The notes: generated from the letters alone by a model not told the origin. A stretch of DNA of 56,448 nt from a virus (IMGVR_UViG_3300046804_006442:1-56448), one strand, 5' to 3'; numbered from the stretch's first letter, positions 9,037 through 17,283 are shown. Numbers and translations are program-made.

Positions 9037-9897
9037 ATGAAAATCAAAATCTCCGAAATATTCTATTCAGCACAGGGCGAAGGTCGCTTCGTAGGTGTAC
9101 CTTCGGTATTCATGCGCACGTTCGGCTGTAACTTTACCTGCGGTGGGTTTGGTATGCCCCCAGGACAAGTCAGCCGCGAACGCGATGCAGTCAATCCCGA
9201 TCGTTATGAAACCTTCGATAGCCTGCCCTTGGTCTCCACTGGTTGTGACAGCTATGCTAGCTGGGATCCGCGCTTCAAACGATTTAGCCCCAGCCTTGAG
9301 ATCGACGAGATCGTAGCGCGTATGCTACGACTAACTCCCAACAATCGCTGGCAGCAGGCCAATGGCAATCGTGTACATCTGGTCATAACTGGTGGTGAAC
9401 CCTTGCTGGGATGGCAACGAGCCTATCCAGAATTGCTGTCACATAGCAGTATGTCAGACCTCCGGGACATCACGTTTGAGACCAACGGTACCCAGCCCTT
9501 GCATGATGCCTTGTACGATTACTTCTGGAACCGTGTGACCCTGCAGGGCCGGCGCAGGACTAACCTTACTTTCTCGGTCAGTGCCAAATTGCCGGTAAGT
9601 GGTGAGGCCTGGAGTGATGCTATATGCCCCGAGGTAGTACGCGAGTATGATAACTTGGGGCATACCTATCTCAAGTTCGTGGTAGAAAAGGCCCAGGACT
9701 TTGAGCTAGTGGATCAAGCCGTGAGCGAGTATCGAGCGGCTGGGTTCGGTGGTGAAGTCTATGTCATGCCCGTGGGTGGCGTGGTATCTGTGTATGATGG
9801 CAATCGGATCAACGTAGCCGACGAAGCCATGCGCCGTGGCTATTACTACAGCCCTAGAATACATATTGACATCTGGGGTAATGCCTGGTCAAAATAA
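9037..9897 (+). CDS. queE: 7-carboxy-7-deazaguanine synthase
   Basis: 286 residues. The N-terminus KISEIFYSAQGEGRFVG and FMRTFGCNFTC match QueE, as do LVITGGEPLLGWQ and TFETNGTQ. The cluster cysteines are spaced abnormally: C31-x3-C35 is followed by a 34-residue insert before C70 in GCDSYASW, where canonical QueE has two residues. QueE is a radical SAM enzyme that contracts 6-carboxytetrahydropterin to CDG. With FolE and QueD it gives the pathway up to CDG. QueC and any DNA- or tRNA-inserting transferase are not in this window. Confidence 0.9.
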   Translation: MKIKISEIFYSAQGEGRFVGVPSVFMRTFGCNFTCGGFGMPPGQVSRERDAVNPDRYETFDSLPLVSTGCDSYASWDPRFKRFSPSLEIDEIVARMLRLTPNNRWQQANGNRVHLVITGGEPLLGWQRAYPELLSHSSMSDLRDITFETNGTQPLHDALYDYFWNRVTLQGRRRTNLTFSVSAKLPVSGEAWSDAICPEVVREYDNLGHTYLKFVVEKAQDFELVDQAVSEYRAAGFGGEVYVMPVGGVVSVYDGNRINVADEAMRRGYYYSPRIHIDIWGNAWSK

Positions 9898-9909
9898 CCC
9901 ATTCGTTGA

Positions 9910-9915
9910 TAAATA
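9910..9915 (+). promoter_or_regulatory. T4-type late promoter-like TAAATA
   Basis: The sequence GATAAATA upstream of the homing endonuclease gene, followed by an AAGGATGGGG ribosome site. Confidence 0.45.
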
Positions 9916-9933
9916 TGTAACAAAGGATGGGGT

Positions 9934-10695
9934 ATGAAAAAGGGATCGTATAGTCATCAGGAATTTATAGAGAAAGTCGCTAAAGTCAATCCTGATATAA
10001 AAATATTATCAGACTATCTAGGAATGGATCATCAGGTAATGATTGAGTGTAAACATCAAGGTACTACAAATGTTTATGCTTATAGATTACTCAAACCCAA
10101 TAGGCATTGTTGTAAACAAGGGTATTATGAAAGTAAAAAAGGTAAAAATAAAAAGACGATCGAAGAGAGGATAGATCTATATCAACATAAAGTAGATCAT
10201 AATATATCCTTCGAACATGTTTTTTTGTTAGATGATCAAAAATTACATCATCTATTCTGCCAAACACATAATATGTATTTTGACCAATGGTTTGATTCAT
10301 TACGTAGAGGTATAGCTTGTCCGGAGTGTGGGAAAGAAAACAAAAGGAAAGCTGGAATCCGGATGTTGGGTGTTGCTAGGAAACATCAGGTCAACAAAGG
10401 AAAAGCTAAGTTTATATCTAAAGCAGAAACATTATGGTTAGACTCTCTTTCTATTCCTATTAGGCAACATTGGCTCGAGGATGTACAATATTCGGTAGAT
10501 GGTTTTGATCCATCTACTAACACTGTATATCTTTATCATGGTAGATTTTGGCATGGATGCTTAGAAACATATGATCCAGAAATGATCCATCCTATATTGA
10601 AAGTGAAAATGAAACAGTTATTTGAGAGAACTATGGAGTGGGAACATAAGATTCTAGGAGCAGGATATAACCTAGTAACAAAGTGGGGCAAATAA
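9934..10695 (+). CDS. Vsr/EDxHD-like homing endonuclease, probable mobile gene
   Basis: 253 residues, clearly richer in A/T and Lys codons than its neighbours, a sign of recent transfer. The N-terminal part has paired Cys (CPECGKEN near 126) suggesting a zinc-binding DNA-recognition region. The C-terminus has an acid ahead of VDGFDPSTNTVYLYHGRFWHG (188-208), resembling the E...D...H...FWHG arrangement of Vsr-like free-standing homing endonucleases. It would cut DNA and promote its own spread. It sits alone between queE and a hypothetical gene with its own late-type promoter. Confidence 0.7.
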   Translation: MKKGSYSHQEFIEKVAKVNPDIKILSDYLGMDHQVMIECKHQGTTNVYAYRLLKPNRHCCKQGYYESKKGKNKKTIEERIDLYQHKVDHNISFEHVFLLDDQKLHHLFCQTHNMYFDQWFDSLRRGIACPECGKENKRKAGIRMLGVARKHQVNKGKAKFISKAETLWLDSLSIPIRQHWLEDVQYSVDGFDPSTNTVYLYHGRFWHGCLETYDPEMIHPILKVKMKQLFERTMEWEHKILGAGYNLVTKWGK

Positions 10696-10714
10696 CCTAG
10701 ATGGAGAATCTGAT

Positions 10715-11113
10715 ATGTTTGATCTGATCAAGAAGTGGCGCCGTAAACGCGCTAAACCAGAACCTCAAGTTCGACCAGCTGAGCCCAAACCGGCGCCAAC
10801 CAAGTCGGCCAAAGAACTGGCCACCGAACGTGGTGAGCCCTGGGTCGAGATTATCTCCATGGATATCGATCCCAATAACCTGCACCAGGGTAGCTTTGAA
10901 CTGGACTGGAACGAGATCTTCGTGGCGCGTTTGGTCAAGGCCGGTTACATGATGAAACCCACAGACACCGATGCTGAGATCGTGGATCGCTGGTTCCAGA
11001 ATGTATGCAGACATGTGGTCATGGAGACCTGGGAACAGGAAGAAGCCATACGTAATTCGGGCATATATGTACAGTCCCGAGACATAGGTGGAGGAAGGAG
11101 CGAAGTTTCATAA
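10715..11113 (+). CDS. Hypothetical protein with basic, Pro-rich N-terminus
   Basis: 132 residues. The first 35 are Lys/Arg/Pro-rich and probably disordered. The rest is acidic with a compact pattern (WVEIISMDIDPNNLHQGSFE, then WNEIFVARLVKAGY). It resembles conserved small proteins of T4-like phages, but I cannot name a family. Confidence 0.55.
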   Translation: MFDLIKKWRRKRAKPEPQVRPAEPKPAPTKSAKELATERGEPWVEIISMDIDPNNLHQGSFELDWNEIFVARLVKAGYMMKPTDTDAEIVDRWFQNVCRHVVMETWEQEEAIRNSGIYVQSRDIGGGRSEVS

Positions 11114-11169
11114 ACTAAACTGATCTACCAGCAACAGACAAACTGTACCAAAAACCTAGGAAGACCATT

Positions 11170-11571
11170 ATGAGCAAAACTGATCTGCAAGCAAAGCAAG
11201 CAAGAGACAAACTGCGCCATGAACGAGCAACCGTAAAGGACCAATGGGGATATACCTGGGATGAACGACGAGCAAAAGAGAAACTGCGCCATGAACGAGC
11301 AACTGTAAGAGACCAATGGGGATATACCTGGGATGAACGGCATGAGTTGGAATGTATGTACCCGGGCGCAATCACTAATGATTTAAGGGTCAAGGGTGAG
11401 CGGGCTACCCGTGTGAAACGAGCCAAATTTGTAGGCAAATCCGCCGATGGGCTAGAATGGGTGTATCATGTGACCTTGAAAGACGGAACCAAAACACAGG
11501 TTTTTTACCATATCGATAGAACTAAACCGTATAATCCATTTATTTGTCGGCGAGTTGATTTTGGCACGTGA
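11170..11571 (+). CDS. Hypothetical protein with an internal 24-residue tandem repeat
   Basis: 133 residues. The N-terminal half holds two near-identical 24-residue units (72 bp each, starting near 11209 and 11281) containing KLRHERATV and QWGYTWDER. The C-terminal half is a separate beta-type domain (EWVYHVTLKDGTKTQVF). The leader at 11112-11150 resembles the segment before the first repeat, so a third decayed copy may lie upstream. The function is unknown. Confidence 0.6.
   Translation: MSKTDLQAKQARDKLRHERATVKDQWGYTWDERRAKEKLRHERATVRDQWGYTWDERHELECMYPGAITNDLRVKGERATRVKRAKFVGKSADGLEWVYHVTLKDGTKTQVFYHIDRTKPYNPFICRRVDFGT
11209..11352 (+). repeat. Two tandem 72-bp direct repeats inside a gene
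   Basis: Copy 1 starts at 11209 and copy 2 at 11281; they differ at only a few positions over the shared part. The period of 72 preserves the reading frame, as expected for an in-frame duplication. Confidence 0.85.
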
Positions 11572-11591
11572 TCATTTGGGCTCGTGGCATC

Positions 11592-11786
11592 ATGACCGAA
11601 GTTGAACTGCAGATTCCATTTGGTCAGGCTTGTGAACTTGCCGAGGAAATCTTCGGCACCAAATCACTTTATTACCTGCACAGTCAAGCAGGCTCACGCG
11701 ACTGGGTGGTACGGCAGAGAGAAGGCCGTGTTTTTCTCCGAATTCGCGATCCCCGGATGGCTACATTTTTCCTACTACAAACATGA
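11592..11786 (+). CDS. Small hypothetical protein
   Basis: 64 residues from ATG 11592. A GTG at 11568 that overlaps the preceding TGA is an equally possible start and adds 8 residues. It has a helix-rich N-terminus and a basic middle. Its end overlaps the cytidylyltransferase start by 4 nt. The family is unknown. Confidence 0.45.
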   Translation: MTEVELQIPFGQACELAEEIFGTKSLYYLHSQAGSRDWVVRQREGRVFLRIRDPRMATFFLLQT

Positions 11787-12337
11787 TATTCAACAAAATC
11801 AAAGAACTCAAGACCCAGGGCAAGCGAGTGGGCATCACCTTTAGCACGTTTGACATGCTGCACGCCGGACACATAGCCATGTTGAGCGAGGCCAAGAATC
11901 ACTGCGATTATCTCATCTGCGGACTACAGACCGATCCCACCATCGACCGTCCGGACACCAAAAATCGTCCAGTGCAGAGCATAGTGGAGCGACAGATACA
12001 ACTGGCCGCGTGTCGTTATGTGGACGAGGTAGTGGTATACCAGACCGAGCAAGACCTAGTGGACCTCTTACTGATACTGCCCGTGGATGTGCGTATCCTG
12101 GGCGTGGAATACCAGGACCAGAACTTTTCTGGACGATCAGAGTGCGAAGGCCGCGGCATCGAGATCGTGTATAACGGCCGTGATCACAGCTTCAGTTCCA
12201 GCAGTCTCCGCAAAAGGGTCGCACACGCCGAGACCGAGCGTGCGCTCAAGTCCGAACCTGATCTCGAAGGTGATCTCATGTACGATACCGTGATAGATCC
12301 CGCAACCTATCTTCCAAAAAAAATACTGCGCCGATGA
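11783..12337 (+). CDS. Cytidylyltransferase-like nucleotidyltransferase
   Basis: 184 residues. The motif HAGHIAML (near 27-34) is the HxGH signature, after GITFSTFDMLH, and the late SSSSLRKRV (about 144-152) matches the ISSSxxR motif. This is the fold of glycerol-3-phosphate and phosphoethanolamine cytidylyltransferases and of HldE-type nucleotidyltransferases. It would activate a phosphorylated alcohol or sugar with CTP or ATP. The glycosyltransferases in the region fit a role in activating a glycan building block. Confidence 0.8.
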   Translation: MIFNKIKELKTQGKRVGITFSTFDMLHAGHIAMLSEAKNHCDYLICGLQTDPTIDRPDTKNRPVQSIVERQIQLAACRYVDEVVVYQTEQDLVDLLLILPVDVRILGVEYQDQNFSGRSECEGRGIEIVYNGRDHSFSSSSLRKRVAHAETERALKSEPDLEGDLMYDTVIDPATYLPKKILRR

Positions 12338-13059
12338 TTCTCTATGTCAACGGCGACAGCCATACCGCAGGGGCTGAAGCAGTCAACCCCGCTGCATTTG
12401 CCGAGGATGACTGGCGCTATCAAGATCTAGGGCGCCGTCCACACCCGGACAATCTAGCTGTGAGTTGGTGCACGGTGCTGGCCCGTGATCTAGCATGGGA
12501 TCTGGTGTGCGATGCTGAGTCGGCCAGCAGCAATGACCGTATCATCAGGACCACTCGCGATTGGTTGGATCGCAAGGATATCGATCCCGACAAGACCTTC
12601 GTGATCCTGCAATGGAGCACCTGGGAAAGAGAAGAGTGGTTTTACCAAAACCAATGGTATCAGGTCAATGCTTCAGGGCAGGATTCGGTACCACTTGCAC
12701 TACAGGCACGCTATCGAGAATTCGTGATGGATGTGGATTGGCGAGCCAAGACATACCAAGCGCACGCCAAGATCTGGGAGATGCATCACCTGCTGAAACG
12801 ACGATCAATACCGCATGTGTTTTTCAACGGCAACAACTGTTTCGATCGGATGGATTGTGCGTTTGACTGGGGCGATCACTATCTATCCCCTTACCATGCC
12901 CAGGGAACCTTTCATTCTGTGCTGACCCAACAGGGGTTTTCTCCTGTAGATTCAAGCAGTTATCACTACGGGCCAGATGCCCATTGCTTTTGGGCCAGAT
13001 ATATGTTACAATACATGCGTTCTCATAACCTTTTGGACACGCCATGCGATATCTCTTGA
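12334..13059 (+). CDS. SGNH/GDSL-type hydrolase-like protein
   Basis: 241 residues. The N-terminus ILYVNGDSHTAGAEA carries the nucleophile-Ser block, and the C-terminus YHYGPDAHCFWARYML carries a DxxH pair, as in SGNH esterases. Between them lie NDRIIRTT and LQWSTWEREEW. Such proteins often remove or transfer acyl groups on glycans. It overlaps the cytidylyltransferase gene by ATGA and the exonuclease gene by 16 nt. The substrate is unknown. Confidence 0.65.
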   Translation: MILYVNGDSHTAGAEAVNPAAFAEDDWRYQDLGRRPHPDNLAVSWCTVLARDLAWDLVCDAESASSNDRIIRTTRDWLDRKDIDPDKTFVILQWSTWEREEWFYQNQWYQVNASGQDSVPLALQARYREFVMDVDWRAKTYQAHAKIWEMHHLLKRRSIPHVFFNGNNCFDRMDCAFDWGDHYLSPYHAQGTFHSVLTQQGFSPVDSSSYHYGPDAHCFWARYMLQYMRSHNLLDTPCDIS

Positions 13060-14045
13060 TTGACACTGCCAATATGTTTTTCCGGGCCCGACACGTGGCT
13101 TTCCGGGCATCCGACCCCTGGGAGAAGGTGGGATATGCATTGCACATCACTCTCAGTGCCATCAACAAAGTGGCCCGAAAATTCTCAGCTGATCATGTGG
13201 TATTTGCCCTAGAGGGGCGTAGCTGGCGCAAGGATCACTATGCACCCTACAAACGCAACCGTGCTGATGCCCGTGCTGCCATGTCCGAGACCGAAGCCGA
13301 AGAAGATCGACTGTTCTGGGAAACATACGACAAATTCACGCAGTATCTCAACGAGGGCACCAACTGCTCGGTCATACGCTGCGCCACAGCCGAAGCCGAT
13401 GATGTGATAGCCCGCTGGATCGCGCTGCATCCCCAGGATCATCATACCATCGTGAGCTCGGACACAGACTTTGTGCAGCTCTTGGCCGAGAATGTGGATC
13501 AATACAACGGTATCTCCAACGAGCTGCTGACACTGGCCGGTGTGTTTGACGATCGCGATCGTGCTGTGATCGACAAGAAGACCAAAGCACCCAAACAAGT
13601 GGGCGATCCAGCCTGGTTGTTGTTTGAAAAATGCATGCGCGGCGACAGCAGTGACAATGTGTTTTCGGCCTATCCCGGCGTGCGCACCAAGGGAACTCGA
13701 AACCAGATCGGGTTGATGGAAGCCTTTGCCGACAAGGACAAGAAAGGGTTCAACTGGAACAACCTCATGCTGCAACGCTGGACCGACCATGACGGGGTTG
13801 AGCACAAAGTGGGCGTAGATTATGAGCGTAACTGCCAACTGATAGATCTCACTGCTCAACCCCAGGAGATCAAGGACGTCGTGGATCAGTGCATCCGTGA
13901 ACAGATCAGCCATCGTGACGTGGGGCAGGTGGGCGTAAGATTTATGAAGTTTTGCGGTAAGTTTGAATTGAATCGAGCCAGCGAGCAAGCCGAGCAATAT
14001 GGACGCTGGCTGAATGCAACATATCAAGGAGTACTCAATGATTGA
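13044..14045 (+). CDS. 5'-3' exonuclease / RNase H of the FEN-PIN family
   Basis: 333 residues. The acidic clusters of the flap-nuclease family are present: YLLIDTANMFFRARH at the start, ATAEADDVIARW (near 116), VSSDTDFVQLL (near 137) and CMRGDSSDN (near 195) leading into the helical region. This matches the T4 RNase H and Pol I 5'-nuclease type that removes RNA primers and 5' flaps during replication. It is the only clear replication gene in the window. Confidence 0.85.
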   Translation: MRYLLIDTANMFFRARHVAFRASDPWEKVGYALHITLSAINKVARKFSADHVVFALEGRSWRKDHYAPYKRNRADARAAMSETEAEEDRLFWETYDKFTQYLNEGTNCSVIRCATAEADDVIARWIALHPQDHHTIVSSDTDFVQLLAENVDQYNGISNELLTLAGVFDDRDRAVIDKKTKAPKQVGDPAWLLFEKCMRGDSSDNVFSAYPGVRTKGTRNQIGLMEAFADKDKKGFNWNNLMLQRWTDHDGVEHKVGVDYERNCQLIDLTAQPQEIKDVVDQCIREQISHRDVGQVGVRFMKFCGKFELNRASEQAEQYGRWLNATYQGVLND

Positions 14046-14487
14046 AGCCAAACCCGTGGTAGCCAACCGCTACTGGATATTGAAGCGAGATGATCGCAAG
14101 GTAGGTACCGTAGAAGCCGATTCGCAGGGTTTCCAAGTACGTATCGATGGTGAGACGCAACGATTCCGTACCATACCCATGGTAAGAAAACAAACTGATA
14201 TCGATTTCCAACCTGAATTCCAGACCACGCGAGCCCCGCGTAACCTGGTGCATGGATTTGATGCCGGTTGCCGGGCATACAGTGCCATGTGGGATGTAAG
14301 GCGTCATCTGCCCCTGTTTACCAAGACTGCCAAAAGCAAGAGCTGGTATGCCGCGGGCTGGTATCGTGTGCAACAGCATCGTCGCTGGAGCGTGATGCAT
14401 AATCCCAAGCTCATCATCCTGGATCGTTATCAATTCCAAGGTCCATTCGCAACCAAGGAGCAAGCCAATGACCGACCTCTTCCGTGA
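14038..14487 (+). CDS. Hypothetical protein
   Basis: 149 basic residues, started at 14038 because AGGAG lies about 7 nt upstream; it overlaps the exonuclease by 8 nt. It is beta-rich with many Arg, Trp and Tyr residues. No motif is recognised; it is probably a T4-like conserved small protein. Confidence 0.55.
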   Translation: MIEAKPVVANRYWILKRDDRKVGTVEADSQGFQVRIDGETQRFRTIPMVRKQTDIDFQPEFQTTRAPRNLVHGFDAGCRAYSAMWDVRRHLPLFTKTAKSKSWYAAGWYRVQQHRRWSVMHNPKLIILDRYQFQGPFATKEQANDRPLP

Positions 14488-14836
14488 TCAAGGTGTGTTT
14501 ATGCAGGCCTGTGGGCAAACCGTGGGCAAAAATAACAAATCACAGTTTGCTCTCTACTGCGATCTCATCGAAGAAGAGCACAAAGAGTTGACTGAAGCGG
14601 TCGAGCAGAATGATCGGGTGGAACAATTAGATGCCCTGATCGATATCCTGGTCGTGACCATAGGTGCTATCCATAGCATGGGAGCCGATGCCGAAGGCGC
14701 CTGGCGTGAAGTCATGCGTACCAATCAGGCCAAGATTGATCCTGCCACAGGACTGGTGCGCCGGCGCGAAGATGGCAAGATTCTCAAACCCGAGGGTTGG
14801 CAACCTCCCAACATCAAACCCTACGTCCATGATTGA
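14468..14836 (+). CDS. MazG-like / phosphoribosyl-ATP pyrophosphohydrolase-like protein
   Basis: 122 residues with the acidic alpha-helical signature EEEHKELTEAV (near 35) and DALIDILVVTIG (near 56). A C-terminal tail RREDGKILKPEGWQPP is typical of phage and bacterial dNTP-pyrophosphohydrolase-like proteins. It is the second MazG-type gene in the window and overlaps its neighbours by 20 and 8 nt, in a replication/repair operon. It probably trims non-canonical dNTPs. Confidence 0.8.
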   Translation: MTDLFRDQGVFMQACGQTVGKNNKSQFALYCDLIEEEHKELTEAVEQNDRVEQLDALIDILVVTIGAIHSMGADAEGAWREVMRTNQAKIDPATGLVRRREDGKILKPEGWQPPNIKPYVHD

Positions 14837-15269
14837 ACCACTGCGTGACGATCTCATGGTGCAGGAGCAGCTACCTGCAGAGCCGGGTAGTCGTACCTGG
14901 GCTTGGCAGCACATGGTGGCCGTGATCATGCTGAACCAGACCGGCAGGAAACCAGTCAAGACCGTGCTGCCCACATTCTTGTCGCGATGGTATCAGCCCT
15001 GGGATCTATTCATAGCCGAGGATAGCGATATTCAAGATGTGATCTGGCCGCTGGGGTTGGTCAACGTCCGTTTGAAGCGCCTGCGTCGCATGACCGAAGA
15101 TTTTTTAGACTGGGATGATCAATTGTGCGATGCCCAAGATCTCTATGGTATCGGCAAATACGGATCCGATAGCTACGAGATTTTTTACCGTCATAATTAC
15201 TCGGTGACGCCCACCGACAAAGAGCTGCGCCGCTATCTGGAGAAACTACATGAGCCTGCACATACATAA
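14829..15269 (+). CDS. HhH-GPD DNA glycosylase, MBD4-like
   Basis: 146 residues from ATG 14829. WAWQHMVAVIMLNQTGRKPV (25-44) matches the opening helices of the MBD4 glycosylase domain. The hairpin-helix-hairpin reads LYGIGKYGSDSYEIF (105-119). The catalytic Asp is D130 in VTPTDKEL, at the position used by MBD4. No Fe-S cysteines are present. MBD4 relatives remove T or U from G mismatches or act on damaged pyrimidines. It is short (catalytic domain only) and lies between a MazG-like gene and a conserved small gene. The substrate could be uracil, deaminated cytosine or a host-modified base. Confidence 0.82.
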   Translation: MIEPLRDDLMVQEQLPAEPGSRTWAWQHMVAVIMLNQTGRKPVKTVLPTFLSRWYQPWDLFIAEDSDIQDVIWPLGLVNVRLKRLRRMTEDFLDWDDQLCDAQDLYGIGKYGSDSYEIFYRHNYSVTPTDKELRRYLEKLHEPAHT

Positions 15270-15474
15270 ATTCATAGATCTGGTGCGAGCCACAGAATCA
15301 CGTGGCCAGCGAGATCTGCACATGCCCCTGAAAGACGCCCGGGATCTGCATGCCGATATCACTCGCTTGCTGACCACGCTGGAAGATCTGCGCCGAGGCG
15401 CACCCGCCTCACAGCAGCCGCAAGACCAGATCATAGAACTCGAAGTCACGGGCGGTAGCTTCAAAAACACGTAG
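15250..15474 (+). CDS. Small conserved phage-type protein
   Basis: 74 residues, soluble and mostly helical, with HIHKFIDLVRATESRGQRD at the start and a Gln-rich linker before a beta-like tail. It overlaps the glycosylase by 20 nt. It resembles short helical proteins of T4-like phages; its role is unknown. Confidence 0.6.
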   Translation: MSLHIHKFIDLVRATESRGQRDLHMPLKDARDLHADITRLLTTLEDLRRGAPASQQPQDQIIELEVTGGSFKNT

Positions 15475-15483
15475 ATTTTGGCA

Positions 15484-15489
15484 TAAATA
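15484..15489 (+). promoter_or_regulatory. T4-type late promoter, leaderless
   Basis: CATAAATA, with the ATG of the next gene only 7 nt downstream and no Shine-Dalgarno sequence in the gap. Confidence 0.6.
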
Positions 15490-15496
15490 CTGGACC

Positions 15497-15799
15497 ATGA
15501 GTCGTCCCAAACCCAAAGTCTTGATCGAGCATACCGACCGGCAGACCTATAAAACCGAGCAGGTGCTGTCAGCCGAAGGTGTGTGGGCCGTGTTCTTCCA
15601 AGGACAGCCTATCAATCTCAAGACGCACAATCTCTTGGTACAATATCCGGGACCAAAGTACAAGAAAGTATCGTTCAGCAATCCCGGACATGCTATCAAT
15701 CTAGCCCGCAAACTCAACACTCAATTCCGCACCAGTGATTTTACTGTGGTTCTCCTGAAGGCCGGAGAACAGGTATATCCCAATGCCCAGCAAGCTTGA
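15497..15799 (+). CDS. Hypothetical protein
   Basis: 100 basic residues with a beta-rich pattern (KVLIEHTDRQTY, VWAVFFQGQPINLKT). The start follows a late promoter by 7 nt, so the mRNA is probably leaderless. The end overlaps the next gene by 17 nt. No family is assigned. Confidence 0.6.
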   Translation: MSRPKPKVLIEHTDRQTYKTEQVLSAEGVWAVFFQGQPINLKTHNLLVQYPGPKYKKVSFSNPGHAINLARKLNTQFRTSDFTVVLLKAGEQVYPNAQQA

Positions 15800-16148
15800 G
15801 TTCACCCAGCAGGCCATAGAAAAGCTGGGGCGCGATACCGAGTGGTTGACCGAACATGGCCTTCGAAAATGGTGGAGAAATGTCCTCGGTGAGGGTCTCC
15901 AGCTTTCTATAACCGGATACAGCATCTTCCGCCAAGCGGGTTTTGAATCGTTTGAGTTTGAACTGCAGAACTCAAACCTATCATCTAGAGCACTGTTGGT
16001 CATGGATCGCAAGATCACCCAGCCCTGGGCCTTCGTGCGGAACCGCACAGGTAAACCCAGCTTGGTATTGTTTGGCAGCGCCGATGCCATGATGCTGACC
16101 TTGTATGGTGATTTTGCAGCCTGGATCAAGAGTTTGGATCATAAATAA
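15783..16148 (+). CDS. Hypothetical protein
   Basis: 121 residues with a helical N-terminus (FTQQAIEKLGRDTEWLTEH) and a beta-rich C-terminus ending in a short helix (YGDFAAWIKSLDHK). That ending recurs in several small proteins here. It overlaps the previous gene by 17 nt. The function is unknown. Confidence 0.55.
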   Translation: MPSKLEFTQQAIEKLGRDTEWLTEHGLRKWWRNVLGEGLQLSITGYSIFRQAGFESFEFELQNSNLSSRALLVMDRKITQPWAFVRNRTGKPSLVLFGSADAMMLTLYGDFAAWIKSLDHK

Positions 16149-16169
16149 AATATCATTTAGGAGAGTGTG

Positions 16170-16541
16170 ATGTCTGCAATATGGAAACAGCTCTGGAAAA
16201 TCGAACCTATTGTCGATATTGATTCGTTGACGCCCGAAGAAGTCAACCAACTATTCGTATCTTTGCGTGGTCGCGAGGTGAATACCGCGATCTCGGACAA
16301 TTCCGCCGAGAAGATCTACCAAAACAAAACGGACCATGACAAATGGAAGTTTGAGGTTGATATGACCAATCGAGTCATGCTACGTTGCCGGGAATTTGTT
16401 GATTTGGCAAGCGCCGAATCCCATCGCGCATGGCATGAGACTTCCCATGGTACTGTGTTTCCAGAATCAGGACCGGCATGGTTTACTCTGATCCGGTATG
16501 AGGTATTGGACGATACTACCCTAGATCAAGTCACAGTATAA
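16170..16541 (+). CDS. Hypothetical protein
   Basis: 123 residues. ATG 16170 was preferred over GTG 16167 because TAGGAGAG lies just upstream. A CATAAATA late-type element (16139-16146) precedes it. It has mixed alpha/beta composition with no catalytic motif recognised. It is the last gene before the RNA island. Confidence 0.55.
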   Translation: MSAIWKQLWKIEPIVDIDSLTPEEVNQLFVSLRGREVNTAISDNSAEKIYQNKTDHDKWKFEVDMTNRVMLRCREFVDLASAESHRAWHETSHGTVFPESGPAWFTLIRYEVLDDTTLDQVTV

Positions 16542-16582
16542 TTCCAGATCAGTCGACAAAGAAATACTTTTCCCGTAGGCTG

Positions 16583-16590
16583 TATAAATA
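16583..16590 (+). promoter_or_regulatory. T4 late promoter consensus TATAAATA
   Basis: An exact TATAAATA octamer in the leader region. A second exact copy with matching flanks (AAACC) lies 54 nt downstream. Confidence 0.55.
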
Positions 16591-16636
16591 AACCGTGCAA
16601 CACTGTTGACTTTTGGTAAAACACAGGTTGACGCGG

Positions 16637-16644
16637 TATAAATA
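16637..16644 (+). promoter_or_regulatory. T4 late promoter consensus TATAAATA, second copy
   Basis: An exact octamer. It also serves as a possible -10 (TATAAA) for a TTGACT at 16615-16620 with a 16-nt spacer, so early and late signals may overlap. Confidence 0.5.
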
Positions 16645-16840
16645 AACCAGTAACATAGAGCACATAATGATTTCAAAACTTTCACATATATCGAAACTCG
16701 GGCACTTTATGCCATCATGCCAACCCACATGGGCCGGCTTGGTGCTGGATTATACCCGTGGAATCGAGAATAGTGCGAGTCGGGGGTCTGAGTGTGCAGA
16801 TAGGGACAAGTAGCAAATAATCCCAAAATGGACATAAAAG

Positions 16841-16871
16841 ACCCCAGGACTAAACACCCTGGGGTTTTTCG
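16841..16871 (+). terminator. Intrinsic terminator
   Basis: The stem CCCCAGG/CCTGGGG with a short loop is followed by TTTTTCGTTTT. It separates the upstream genes from the tRNA operon promoter. Confidence 0.88.
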
Positions 16872-16899
16872 TTTTAGTATCAAGTATTTGCAGTCAAGG

Positions 16900-16928
16900 T
16901 TGACAAGTAACATGTGATGCGGCATAAT
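16900..16928 (+). promoter_or_regulatory. Sigma70-type promoter of the first tRNA cluster
   Basis: A perfect TTGACA (16900-16905), a 17-nt spacer and CATAAT (16923-16928), placed between a terminator and the first tRNA. Confidence 0.8.
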
Positions 16929-17190
16929 TGCACCACGCTAACAACGTGAGGTAATGATTGCAACAGAGTCAACCTGGTAACAACGTAACAAGTGTGAGGG
17001 AACGCGACCCTGCCGGCACTCAAAACATCGGCTGTAATGTGGGCGGCCTACCGGATGAGAAGTTCCTGGCGATAACGGGAATGGTAAAAAGGTAGCGTAA
17101 TAAAGCATATAGGGCTGGCGACTAAGCCGGGGAGAAATCCCAAACTGTATGCTTTATTACACACATTCTACGGAGTGTGTTGAACGATTT

Positions 17191-17283
17191 GGGTGTCTTG
17201 ATGCTATGGCGTGTGCATCCCCGGACTGTAAATCCGGTCCCTCGTGGTAAACAATCGCGGTTCGAATCCGTGGACACCCACCA
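17191..17283 (+). tRNA. tRNA-Tyr (GTA)
   Basis: A seven-pair acceptor (GGGTGTC/GACACCC), anticodon loop CTGTAAA, a long variable arm as expected for Tyr, and an encoded CCA. Confidence 0.92.

Larger units (their letters stand above)
16542..17190 (+). other. 650-nt untranslated leader of the RNA island
   Basis: No ORF here looks coding. It holds two exact late-promoter octamers, two weaker sigma70-like pairs (TTGACT at 16615 and TTGACG at 16628), a terminator at 16841-16871 and a strong sigma70 promoter at 16900-16928. A structured leader follows in which a 13-bp helix (17096-17109 with 17147-17160) encloses a G/C-rich segment just before the first tRNA. Confidence 0.6.

Noticed and set aside
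16707-16925. Minus-strand 72-codon frame in the leader region
   Set aside because: It overlaps an intrinsic terminator and a strong promoter on the other strand and has no ribosome site.
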